64,000 nt of DNA from Rhodothermales bacterium (GTDB lineage: Bacteria > Bacteroidota > Rhodothermia > Rhodothermales > Bin80), in assembly GCA_028278205.1 (NCBI GenBank), contig JANQES010000102.1:1-64000 (forward strand), written 5' to 3'. Positions 23,460 through 31,459 of this stretch are shown one piece after another. Under the pieces are notes generated by a model. The model worked only from the letters and a program-made list of their open reading frames with translations. It did no database searches and was not told where the DNA came from. Position 1 is the first letter of the stretch. Each line of letters begins with the position of its first letter. Position numbers and translations under genes: made by a program.

Positions 23460-23487
23460 GTAGAGACGTTACATGTAACGTCTTTAC
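23460..23487. repeat. GTAGAGACGTTACA palindrome, copy 1
   Basis: GTAGAGACGTTACA (23460-23473) is followed by its complement with one change (TGTAACGTCTTTAC). A perfect copy lies at 26554-26581. The two copies bracket the cupin, PEP-hydrolase-like and Tm-1-like genes. Confidence 0.85.
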
Positions 23488-23568
23488 ACGGCCCAGCGGG
23501 TAAAGTCTTGATCTTTTGGACCGGAGCCTGCCCCGGACCACGATCCGGGGATCCGGGGGATCAAGCCA

Positions 23569-23612
23569 AAAGGACAACAACCGGGATCATACCACCACGC
23601 CGGAATCAAAAG
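23569..23612 (+). repeat. Dispersed 45-base direct repeat, copy 2
   Basis: It starts AAAGGACAACAACCGGGATC and ends CCACCACGCCGGAATCAAAAG, matching 20240-20284. It is preceded by a GC-rich dyad (GATCCGGGGATCCGGGGGATC region, 23542-23562) and ends 13 bases before the stop of the cupin gene. Confidence 0.8.
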
Positions 23613-23624
23613 CCCCCCCAGGAA

Positions 23625-24041
23625 TCACCCCGGCAACGTACCCGGCGGCACCAGCGTCACATCCGGCAAAGCACGCAGCACCTCCTCCTCTCCTGCCGGC
23701 GCATAGACCACAATCAACCGCAACGGCTCCCAGCCCGTGTTGAGCGTGCTGTGATAAACACCCCGAGGGATGTAAACCGACGCACCCGGACGAATCGGCA
23801 CAGGCGGCTGGTCGTCGAGCATCTGATCGGCCTCGCCGGAGATGACGAAGATGACCTCGTCGGCGTTGGGATGGTTGTGGCGGGCGTGGCCTTTGCCGGG
23901 CTCGACCACCACCATCCCGAACGTCATCGTCTGGCCTCCCGTCACATCAGGTTCGCTGAGCAGCTTGATGTTGCCCCAGTCGAAAGAGAGCGTTTCTACG
24001 TCGTTGCCATAGGCAATCGTGCAGGATCCGATTTTTTCCAT
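23625..24041 (-). CDS. Single-domain cupin protein
   Basis: This 138-residue cupin_2 protein has motif 1 GHARHNHPNADEVIFVISGE (His, His and Glu metal ligands) and motif 2 PRGVYHSTLNTG with the fourth ligand. No fused domain or signal peptide is present. Such proteins are isomerases, lyases or dioxygenase-like enzymes, or sugar sensors; the substrate cannot be named. It lies between the SDR and the PEP-hydrolase-like gene on the same strand and probably belongs to one catabolic unit. Confidence 0.85.
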   Translation of the reverse strand: MEKIGSCTIAYGNDVETLSFDWGNIKLLSEPDVTGGQTMTFGMVVVEPGKGHARHNHPNADEVIFVISGEADQMLDDQPPVPIRPGASVYIPRGVYHSTLNTGWEPLRLIVVYAPAGEEEVLRALPDVTLVPPGTLPG

Positions 24042-24105
24042 GGGTGATGAATTTTGGCAGGGAAATCCGTGGAGAGATTTCGGCTTTCAGAATACCGTTG
24101 ACGTA

Positions 24106-24960
24106 TTACCGGGTTCCAGCGTCAAAATTCATCAGGTTCAATGATTTGAAACGACGCGCCTGGTTTTCGAGGGCGACTTCGGTGGGCAGGCGCTCGATGC
24201 TGGAGGCGCCGAAGAAGCCCACGATGCCCTCGGTATGGTCGAAGATGTACTGGGCGTCTTCGGGCTCGGCGATGGGGCCGCCGTGGCAGAGCACGAAGAT
24301 ATCCGGGTTGACCGCTTTGGCGGCGTCGTGCATGGCCTGGACGCGACGGGCGGAATCCTCCAGCGTCAGCGCGGTCTCGGCGCCGATGGAGCCTTTCATC
24401 GTCAGGCCCATGTGCGGCACGAGCACGTCGGCCCCGGCTTCGGCCATCTTGACGGCGTCTTCCGGGCTGAACACGTACGGGCAGGTGAGCAGGTCCATCG
24501 CATGCGCCTGCCGGATCATCTCGACTTCCAGGTCATAGCTCATCCCGGTCTCTTCCAGGTTCTGCCGGAACACCCCGTCGATCAGCCCGACGGTGGGGAA
24601 GTTCTGCACGCCGTCGAAGCCCATGGCTTTGAGGCGTCGGAGAAAGACCGGCATCAGCCGGAACGGGTCGGTGCCGCAGACACCGGCCAGCACCATCGTA
24701 TCCTGAACTACCGGCAGCACTTCGGCAGCCATCTCAACGACGATGGCGTTGGCGTCGCCGTAAGGCATCAGCCCCGAAAGGCTGCCGCGCCCGGCCATCC
24801 GGAACCGGCCCGAGTTGTAGATAATCATCAGATCGACCCCGCCGCGCTCGGCGAACTTGGCCGAAATGCCGGTCCCGGCGCCGGCGCCGATGATGGGCCT
24901 GCCGGCAGCCACTTGCGCGCGCAGCCGGGCGAGGGCGTTTTGTCGTGGGATGAAAGACAT
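24106..24960 (-). CDS. Phosphoenolpyruvate hydrolase-family TIM-barrel protein
   Basis: The 284-residue product begins RLRAQVAAGRPIIGAGAGTG, continues ERGGVDLMIIYNSGRFRMAG, and contains GFDGVQNFPTVGLIDG and ADVLVPHMGLTMKGSIGA. These are hallmarks of the PEP_hydrolase / TIM-barrel signal-transduction family (PF09370). Members are consistently neighbours of Tm-1-like (UPF0261) genes, as here, and in many organisms the two are fused. The start at 24960 (MSFIPRQNALARL) gives the family N-terminus; an ATG at 25014 adds 18 residues. Reaction and substrate remain unproven. Confidence 0.85.
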   Translation of the reverse strand: MSFIPRQNALARLRAQVAAGRPIIGAGAGTGISAKFAERGGVDLMIIYNSGRFRMAGRGSLSGLMPYGDANAIVVEMAAEVLPVVQDTMVLAGVCGTDPFRLMPVFLRRLKAMGFDGVQNFPTVGLIDGVFRQNLEETGMSYDLEVEMIRQAHAMDLLTCPYVFSPEDAVKMAEAGADVLVPHMGLTMKGSIGAETALTLEDSARRVQAMHDAAKAVNPDIFVLCHGGPIAEPEDAQYIFDHTEGIVGFFGASSIERLPTEVALENQARRFKSLNLMNFDAGTR

Positions 24961-25029
24961 ACGGTTGGTAATAACGTGATGTAAATGAAAAACCCTGGCA
25001 AAACCGTTCTTCATCGCTGCGACGCCAAA

Positions 25030-25178
25030 GTCCCCCTTCGAAGGGGGTGCCCGAGCGCCAGCGAGGGCGGGGGATGTTGGTGCGGCCTGCTAAAAACCTT
25101 CTTGCTCAACCGCGCGAACATCCCCCTGCGTCCGGCTGCACATACGTTCGCCGAACGCTGTCCCCCTTCGAAGGGGGA
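25030..25178. repeat. Paired CCCCCTTCGAAGGGGG palindromes
   Basis: TCCCCCTTCGAAGGGGG occurs at 25031-25047 and again at 25161-25177, framing an inverted pair GGGGGATGTT (25070-25079) and AACATCCCCC (25117-25126). The whole region reads as a nested dyad between the Tm-1-like and PEP-hydrolase-like genes. This palindrome type is common in Bacteroidota/Chlorobi intergenic DNA. Confidence 0.8.
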
Positions 25179-25212
25179 ATTTCGGAAATATCTTCGTGTT
25201 TTGTTCGCATCC

Positions 25213-26439
25213 TCATGATATCCCAGAATCACCATTAGAAAGCACGTGCAGCAACCGATCTGCTATCGCATCCGCAAATAACGGATCATTGATGTGGAGG
25301 TCCAGTTCAACCAGCGTCACCGCGTCGTCGAGGTGATCGCGAAGGGCCTGGAAGAGCGCGGCGTCGGCGGCGGGGTCGTGGAAGGGTTGGCCTTCGGCGT
25401 CGATGGCGCTGACACCTTTCAGCGGGATCAGGAGCGTCGTCGGGCCAGTGGCTTCGTTGAGCTTTTCGGCGATGATCCGTCCGAGCGCGGCGCATTCGTC
25501 AGGCGTAGTGCGCATCAGCGTCACGTTGGCATTGTGGCGGTAGAGCGCGCGGTCTTTGAAGGCATCCGGCACCGTATCGATAGCCCAGAAGTTGACCATG
25601 TCGAGCGCGCCGCACGAGACGACCTGCGGCAGCCCGGCGCGGGCGGCAGCCTCCAGCCGATGCGGCCCGGCGCTGAGCACACCGCCGACGAGTTCGTCGC
25701 ACCATTCGGTGGTCGTCACATCCGCCACCCCGGCGATGAAGCCGCCGTCGATGAGCGCTTCCATGGCCCGCCCGCCGCTGCCGGTAGCGTGGAAAACGAG
25801 CACCTCGAAGCCCGCCGCCTCCAGCCGTTCGCGCACCCGCTCGACGCACGGCGTCGTCACGCCGAACATCGTCGCGGCCACCAGCGGCTTGTCCTCGCCC
25901 TCCGGCGCTGTTTGCTCGACCATCCCGCACACCGCCCCGGCAGCGTTGGCGAGAATGCGGCGGGAAATCCGGTTGAGCCCGGCGATATCGACCACCGAAT
26001 ACATCAGGGTGATGTCTTTGACGCCGATGTAAGGCGCCACGTCGCCCGACGCGATGGTCGAGACCATCACCTTGGGCAGACCCACCGGCAGCACCCGCAT
26101 CGCCGCTGTGGCGATGACCGTGCCGCCCGATCCGCCCAGCCCCAGCACCCCGTCGATCCGGCCTTGCCCGTGGAGACGCTCGGCCAGCACACAGGCGCCT
26201 TGCATCATGACCTCGACGGCCCGCCCCCGGTCGCCCTGCTCGCGCAGCGACTCCAGCGTGTCGCCGCCGGCTTCGGCCACTTCGGCGGCGGTGACGTCCG
26301 GCGTGAAGGGCGGATCGCGCAGGATGCCGGCATCCATCACGAGCGTTCGGTGCCCGCGTTCGTGGATCAGATCACGCGCGTAGGCGAACTCGGCGGCTTT
26401 GGTATCGAGCGTGCCGAGCAGGAGAATGGTTCCGGGCAT
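25213..26439 (-). CDS. Tm-1-like ATP-binding domain protein (UPF0261)
   Basis: This 408-residue protein begins TILLLGTLDTKAAEFAYARD, the UPF0261 signature. It then has GVLGLGGSGGTVIATAAMR, VMVSTIASGDVAPYIGVKDI and a C-terminal PLKGVSAIDAEGQPFHDP. The tomato Tm-1 homologue binds ATP and inhibits viral replication, but bacterial members sit in catabolic clusters and are always next to, or fused with, the PEP-hydrolase-like protein. Here that partner follows on the same strand 250 bases downstream. It is probably an enzyme of an uncharacterised degradation pathway. Confidence 0.88.
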   Translation of the reverse strand: MPGTILLLGTLDTKAAEFAYARDLIHERGHRTLVMDAGILRDPPFTPDVTAAEVAEAGGDTLESLREQGDRGRAVEVMMQGACVLAERLHGQGRIDGVLGLGGSGGTVIATAAMRVLPVGLPKVMVSTIASGDVAPYIGVKDITLMYSVVDIAGLNRISRRILANAAGAVCGMVEQTAPEGEDKPLVAATMFGVTTPCVERVRERLEAAGFEVLVFHATGSGGRAMEALIDGGFIAGVADVTTTEWCDELVGGVLSAGPHRLEAAARAGLPQVVSCGALDMVNFWAIDTVPDAFKDRALYRHNANVTLMRTTPDECAALGRIIAEKLNEATGPTTLLIPLKGVSAIDAEGQPFHDPAADAALFQALRDHLDDAVTLVELDLHINDPLFADAIADRLLHVLSNGDSGIS

Positions 26440-26553
26440 GGTAACAAACGGGTCTTCCGGAGCAGAGCGGCATTGACATCCATCGATCTACAAAGTAGAC
26501 TCTTCCGGGAAGGAGATGCAACCTGCGTGGTGAAGAAAACAGCCCCGCCGTCG

Positions 26554-26581
26554 GTAGAGACGTTACATGTAACGTCTCTAC
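26554..26581. repeat. GTAGAGACGTTACA palindrome, copy 2 (perfect)
   Basis: GTAGAGACGTTACA (26554-26567) is followed by its exact complement (26568-26581). It lies in the divergent space between the Tm-1-like gene and the large ThuA/PVC gene. The other copy is at 23460-23487. Confidence 0.9.
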
Positions 26582-26630
26582 AAGATGGCTGGCGGCATCG
26601 CATTGCAACCCGTTAAAAATAGAAAAGCGG

Positions 26631-29600
26631 ATGACCGCATGTGCCCCCCGTCTACGATCCCGGCGACGCCCCAGCCTCGTACTTTTAATCACGATTTGCC
26701 TCTGCTGGAGTTGCGCACCGCCTGCGCCGCCGGATACCGGGCCGCGCAAGATCGAAGTCCTCTTCCTCGGCCACGACAGCGAGCATCATCCCTCGAAGAC
26801 CCACGCCCCGATGCTGGCCTCGGCGCTCGCCAAAGACGGCATCAACATCTCCTACACCGACGATCCCGCCGATCTGAATCCGGAGACACTGGCGCGCTAC
26901 GACGCGCTCCTGCTCTACGCCAATCACGACTCGATCACAGCATCGCAGGATAAAGCGTTGCTCGATTTTGTGGCGTCGGGCAAAGGCTTCCTCCCGATTC
27001 ATTGCGCCTCGTATTGTTTTCGCAATTCGGACGATTTCGTCGCGCTCGTCGGGGCGCAGTTCAAGGAGCACGGCACCGATACCTTCACTGCCGAAATTAT
27101 CGATGCCGGCCACCCTATCACGCAGGGGTTTGAAGCCTTTGAGACGTGGGATGAGACATACGTCCACGATGAGCACAACCCTGACCGCACGGTGCTGATG
27201 GAACGCGTCGAAGGTGACCACCGCGAGCCGTGGACGTGGACGCGGACGCACGGCAAAGGGCGCGTCTTTTACACCGCCTACGGCCACGACCAGCGCACCT
27301 GGAGTCATCCCGGCTTTCACGACCTCGTCAAGCGCGGCCTGCTCTGGGCCGTCGGCGACGACCTCCGCGCCCGCTGGGAGCAGCTTTCTTTTCCGACGCT
27401 GACGTACTCCGAAAGTGATCGCATCCCCAACTATGAAAAACGCGATCCGCCGCTGAAGCTTCAGGCCCCGCTCTCGCCCGATGAATCGCAGCAACTCATC
27501 CAGATTCCGCCGGGTTTTGAGCTTCAGCTTTTTGCGGCGGAGCCGGATATCAAAAAGCCCATGGCCGGCGCCTGGGACGAACGCGGGCGGCTGTGGATTA
27601 TCGAGACAGAGGATTACCCCAACCAGGTGCGCCCCGACGGCAAGGGCAACGACGCCATCACCATCCTCGAAGACACCGACGGCGACGGCAAGGCCGATTC
27701 GTTCACCACCTTCGCCGACAGCCTCAACATCCCCACCAGCCTGGTTTTTGCCAACGACGGCGTCATCGTGGCGCAGGCGCCGCATTTCCTCTTCCTCAAA
27801 GACACCGACGGCGACGACCGCGCCGACGTGCGCGAAGTCCTCTTCAGCGGATGGGGCGTCGACGACACCCACGCCGGGCCGTCGAACCTGCGCTATGGGC
27901 CGGATAACTGGATCTGGGGGACGGTCGGCTACGCGGCGTTCGAGGGTGTCATCGGCGGCGAGGAGCATGCCTTTTCGATGGGCGTCTACCGCTTCCGGCC
28001 CGATGGATCGGATTTCGATTACATCACCCCGTTTACGAACAACACCTGGGGGCTGGGTTTTTCTGAGACGTTCGATGTCTTCGGCTCGACGGCGAATAAT
28101 GAGCACAGCCTCTACGTCGCCATCCCCGACCGCTATTACGAAGGTGTTGCCGGGTTGCGCGGCAATGGGAAGAAGAAGATCGACGGGCATTACGCGATCC
28201 ATCCGATCACACCAAACGTCCGGCAGGTGGACGTGTTTGGTGGATTTACGGCGGCGGCGGGCATCAGCCCGTACACTGCCCGCAGCTTCCCGCAGGAATA
28301 CTGGAACCGCATCGCTTTCATCAGCGAGCCGACGGGCCACCTGCTGCACCGGGCGATCCTCGAAAAAGACGGCGCGGGCTTCGCCGAAAAGGACGGCTGG
28401 AACATGCTCGCCAGCGCCGACGAATGGGTCTCGCCGGTCTGGGCCGAGGTGGGGCCGGACGGGGCGCTCTGGGTGCTCGACTGGTACAACTTCATCGTCC
28501 AGCACAACCCCACGCCGGAGGGTTTCGAAACGGGCGAAGGCAACGCGCACGTCAACCCGCTCCGCGACAAAACGCATGGGCGGATCTACCGGCTGGTCTA
28601 CAAAAACGCGCCCGCCGCCGAGCCGCTCTCGCTCAGCAAAGACAACCCCGCCGGGCTGGTCGATGCGCTCGACCACGACAACATGCTCTGGCGCGCGACG
28701 GCCCAACGCCTGCTCGTCGAACGCGGCGAAACGGACGTTCTGGCGGATCTTTTCCGGCTCGTCAAAAACCGCCGCACCGACGCCATCGGCCTCAACGGCG
28801 GCGCGATGCACGCCCTCTGGACCCTCCACGGCCTCGGCGTCCTCAATGGCTCGAACGACGAAGCCCTCGACGTGGCCCGCGCGGCGCTGCGTCATCCGTC
28901 CGGCGGCGTCCGCAAAGCCGCGATGCAGGTGTTGCCGCGCACCGACGCCACGCTCCAGGCAGTCCTCAATGCGGGCAGCCTGACCGATCCCGACCTCCAC
29001 ACTCGCCTCGCGGCGCTGCTGGCGGTCTCTGAGATGCCCACGTCCGAGGCTGTCGGCGCGGCGATCTACGCGACCAGCAAAACGCCGGAGGTGGTCAACG
29101 ATGAATGGCTGCCCGAAGCCGTCTTCATCGCCGCCAACGCGCATCAAAAAGGATTTTTCGACGCCTACGCCGCCGAGATCGGCCCGACGGAGTTTGCGAT
29201 GCGAGCCGCCCGGTACGCGCGCGGCGAGGGCAACATCCTGAGCGAATGGTCGAGCCCGGCCTTCGACGATGCGGACTGGGACACGATGCAGGTGCCGCAA
29301 CCCTGGTCCGAAAACGAACTGGCCGATTTCGACGGCGCGGTCTGGTTTAGAACAGGCATCGACCTGCCCGCCGCCCTCGGACGCCAACCCGCCCAACTCC
29401 ACCTCGCCCCCATCGACGACAGCGACGTCACCTGGATCAACGGGATGCTCGTGGGGCGGACCAACAACCTGTGGTGGCAACGCCGCGACTACGCCGTGCC
29501 CGCCGACGTCCTGATCGCAGGCCGCAACGTGCTCGCAATTCGGGTGGAAGACACCGCCGGCACCGGCAACGGCGGCATCTGGGGCGATGAGGAGTTTCAC

Positions 29601-30185
29601 TACCTCGCGGTAGGCAACCGGCGGATCCCGCTGGCCGGGCTGTGGAAGTACAAAAAGGAGATCGAGTTCACCTCCACCAAAGTCACCGAAATCCGCAACG
29701 ACGTCCCGATTGCCGAGCAATTTCTGATGCACAACGCCCGCGCCCTCGTCCCCGACGCCGCCGCTGCCGATCAGCCCGGCGACACCGCCGCCCTGGACGA
29801 AGCCGCAACACAACTCAGCCTCTCCGTCATCGTCGGCGAACTCAAATACGACCAGGAGGTGCTCACCGTCGAGGCCGGGCAGCGCGTGGCGCTGACCTTC
29901 ACCAACCCCGACGACATGCAGCACAACGTGCTGATCCTCCGCCCCGGCACCACCGACGCCGTCGGCGCCCTGGCCGACGCCATGCTCACTGCCCCCGACG
30001 CCGCCGACCGCCAATACGTCCCCGACACCGACGACGTGCTCTTCGCCACCGACCTCATCAACCCGCGCGCCAGCGCCACGCTCACCTTCACCGCCCCCAC
30101 CGAGCCGGGCGACTACCCGTTCCTCTGCACCTTCCCCGGCCACTGGCGCACCATGCAAGGCGTGCTGCGCGTGACGGCGGGGTAG
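26631..30185 (+). CDS. ThuA / PVC-type membrane dehydrogenase / plastocyanin-like fusion (1184 aa)
   Basis: This is a very large secreted protein, with an N-terminal basic plus hydrophobic export signal ending in a Cys (LLITICLCWSC), possibly a lipoprotein. Domains in order: ThuA/glutamine-amidotransferase-like (about 40-240; VLFLGHDSEHHPSKTHAPML); a six-bladed glucose-dehydrogenase-like PVC domain (about 280-640; WIIETEDYPNQVRPDGKGND, DTDGDGKAD, TPEGFETGEGNAH); HEAT-like repeats (about 670-860); a galactose-binding-like jelly roll (about 870-1010; FRTGIDLPAA, WINGMLVG); and a plastocyanin/azurin-like copper domain (about 1060-1184; MQHNVLILRPGT, PFLCTFPGHWRTM with Cys, His and Met ligands). 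Many relatives end in cytochrome c instead. It is likely a periplasmic sugar or sugar-alcohol oxidoreductase that delivers electrons through copper. Confidence 0.85.
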   Translation: MTACAPRLRSRRRPSLVLLITICLCWSCAPPAPPDTGPRKIEVLFLGHDSEHHPSKTHAPMLASALAKDGINISYTDDPADLNPETLARYDALLLYANHDSITASQDKALLDFVASGKGFLPIHCASYCFRNSDDFVALVGAQFKEHGTDTFTAEIIDAGHPITQGFEAFETWDETYVHDEHNPDRTVLMERVEGDHREPWTWTRTHGKGRVFYTAYGHDQRTWSHPGFHDLVKRGLLWAVGDDLRARWEQLSFPTLTYSESDRIPNYEKRDPPLKLQAPLSPDESQQLIQIPPGFELQLFAAEPDIKKPMAGAWDERGRLWIIETEDYPNQVRPDGKGNDAITILEDTDGDGKADSFTTFADSLNIPTSLVFANDGVIVAQAPHFLFLKDTDGDDRADVREVLFSGWGVDDTHAGPSNLRYGPDNWIWGTVGYAAFEGVIGGEEHAFSMGVYRFRPDGSDFDYITPFTNNTWGLGFSETFDVFGSTANNEHSLYVAIPDRYYEGVAGLRGNGKKKIDGHYAIHPITPNVRQVDVFGGFTAAAGISPYTARSFPQEYWNRIAFISEPTGHLLHRAILEKDGAGFAEKDGWNMLASADEWVSPVWAEVGPDGALWVLDWYNFIVQHNPTPEGFETGEGNAHVNPLRDKTHGRIYRLVYKNAPAAEPLSLSKDNPAGLVDALDHDNMLWRATAQRLLVERGETDVLADLFRLVKNRRTDAIGLNGGAMHALWTLHGLGVLNGSNDEALDVARAALRHPSGGVRKAAMQVLPRTDATLQAVLNAGSLTDPDLHTRLAALLAVSEMPTSEAVGAAIYATSKTPEVVNDEWLPEAVFIAANAHQKGFFDAYAAEIGPTEFAMRAARYARGEGNILSEWSSPAFDDADWDTMQVPQPWSENELADFDGAVWFRTGIDLPAALGRQPAQLHLAPIDDSDVTWINGMLVGRTNNLWWQRRDYAVPADVLIAGRNVLAIRVEDTAGTGNGGIWGDEEFHYLAVGNRRIPLAGLWKYKKEIEFTSTKVTEIRNDVPIAEQFLMHNARALVPDAAAADQPGDTAALDEAATQLSLSVIVGELKYDQEVLTVEAGQRVALTFTNPDDMQHNVLILRPGTTDAVGALADAMLTAPDAADRQYVPDTDDVLFATDLINPRASATLTFTAPTEPGDYPFLCTFPGHWRTMQGVLRVTAG

Positions 30186-30287
30186 CAGGACGTAGGGGTT
30201 TGCATCAAGGTGTTGGAATCGGATATCTTAACGTGGCGAATACGTGTGGAACACGGGCAGCGTTCGGATAAACACAATCAATGACAA

Positions 30288-31352
30288 ATGAGACCCCGCA
30301 TCCAAATCGGTTCAAGCAGACCTCAGGCAGAACACGTCGACGCTGTACAAAATGCCTGGAAGAACAAAAATCTATCTCTTTTCGTCGGGGCCGGACTGTC
30401 TATCCCATACGGTGTTCCTGGCTGGAGCGATCTAATAACGGCCTTACTTTTGAACGAAGCTGACTCTCGCTTTAAGGCTTTTTACCCCCATTATCAATAC
30501 GCACTTGCGTCGTGGCTGACGGATACCGTTGGCTTTGGGCCGACCTCACTCGCTCGCGTGGTCAAATACAATCTTGAGCATCATAATGCAACAAACATAT
30601 CATTTCCTCAAGCAATCAAAAACGTCCTTTATGCAAACTATCAGCCGAAGCCAGACCAAGGGACAAGCCTCAAAGCGGTTGCCCACTTGATTGCCCGCTC
30701 CGAAGCCCAGGGAGGAAGATTACGGCAAATAGTAACGTTTAATTTTGACGATTTGTTAGAACAGCGTCTTCAGGAACTCAATCTAAAATGCCGTTCAGTC
30801 ATTGGTCCCATCGCTAACAAAGACGGCTACATTGATATCGTGCATCCTCATGGCGTCATTCCTCAATACGCCGAGATACCCGAACAAGAAATTGTGTTCT
30901 CCGAGGATGAATACCACCAGATCACCATACAACCTTTTCATTGGGCACTGACACAGCTCGCATCAACATTGTCAAATTCCACGGTTCTTTGTATCGGGCT
31001 GTCGATGACGGACCCGAATCTTAAGCGTCTTATTGATGCGTGCCCGAGACAGGCTGACAGTCCCTATCACTATATTGTGAAACGGGACTATAACATTTCA
31101 CACATCGACCTTGAAGAAGCAGTTTGGGCTGTTCAAAACAGTGCTGATCGTGAGGGGAAGCGTCGCGGCGATTTGCGAGTCAGGAAAAATCATTGGGAGC
31201 TTGAGGCCGCAATACGTAGCATCCTTAAGCAAGCTCATAGGTATGATCGACGCCTTTTTAAAGACATGGAGTGTCGTATTATATGGCTAAATACATATGA
31301 CGATATTCCACAATTACTTGACTACATTTCGAAGGACACCGATGAAGGCTAA
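30288..31352 (+). CDS. SIR2-domain protein, candidate NADase defence protein
   Basis: This 354-residue protein is of the SIR2_2 type. NAD-binding motif GAGLS is at 34-38 (LFVGAGLSIPYGVPGWSDLI), TFNFDD at 150-155 supplies the conserved Asn-Asp pair, and HPHG at 186-189 carries the catalytic His. FCIGLSMTDPNL-like sequence (LCIGLSMTDPNLKRL) completes the fold. Stand-alone and fused SIR2 domains are NAD-depleting effectors in several anti-phage systems (Thoeris, DSR, SIR2-Argonaute). No recognised sensor partner is adjacent; a phosphoesterase follows. Base composition is much more AT-rich than the flanking genes, a sign of horizontal acquisition. The C-terminal 80 residues are not recognised. 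Confidence 0.82.
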   Translation: MRPRIQIGSSRPQAEHVDAVQNAWKNKNLSLFVGAGLSIPYGVPGWSDLITALLLNEADSRFKAFYPHYQYALASWLTDTVGFGPTSLARVVKYNLEHHNATNISFPQAIKNVLYANYQPKPDQGTSLKAVAHLIARSEAQGGRLRQIVTFNFDDLLEQRLQELNLKCRSVIGPIANKDGYIDIVHPHGVIPQYAEIPEQEIVFSEDEYHQITIQPFHWALTQLASTLSNSTVLCIGLSMTDPNLKRLIDACPRQADSPYHYIVKRDYNISHIDLEEAVWAVQNSADREGKRRGDLRVRKNHWELEAAIRSILKQAHRYDRRLFKDMECRIIWLNTYDDIPQLLDYISKDTDEG

Positions 31353-31443
31353 CATGTCGATGAGCCAGAGTCGATTCGTCTTACGTTATTAGGTTGCCCG
31401 TGGAAAAATTTCTATACTGGGGCTTGTGTTTCACTTGGAAGAC

Positions 31444-31459
31444 AAAGGAGGCAAAGGTG
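31444..31459 (+). promoter_or_regulatory. Strong Shine-Dalgarno that fixes the phosphoesterase start
   Basis: AAAGGAGG at 31444-31451 lies five bases before GTG 31457-31459. This is the best ribosome site in the gene's 5' region and marks GTG 31457, rather than the upstream TTG at 31394, as the start. Confidence 0.65.

Noticed and set aside
26685..30158. 1157-codon open frame antisense to the ThuA/PVC gene
   Set aside because: High GC content keeps antisense frames open; the translation is low in complexity with no domain, while the plus strand shows five recognisable domains.
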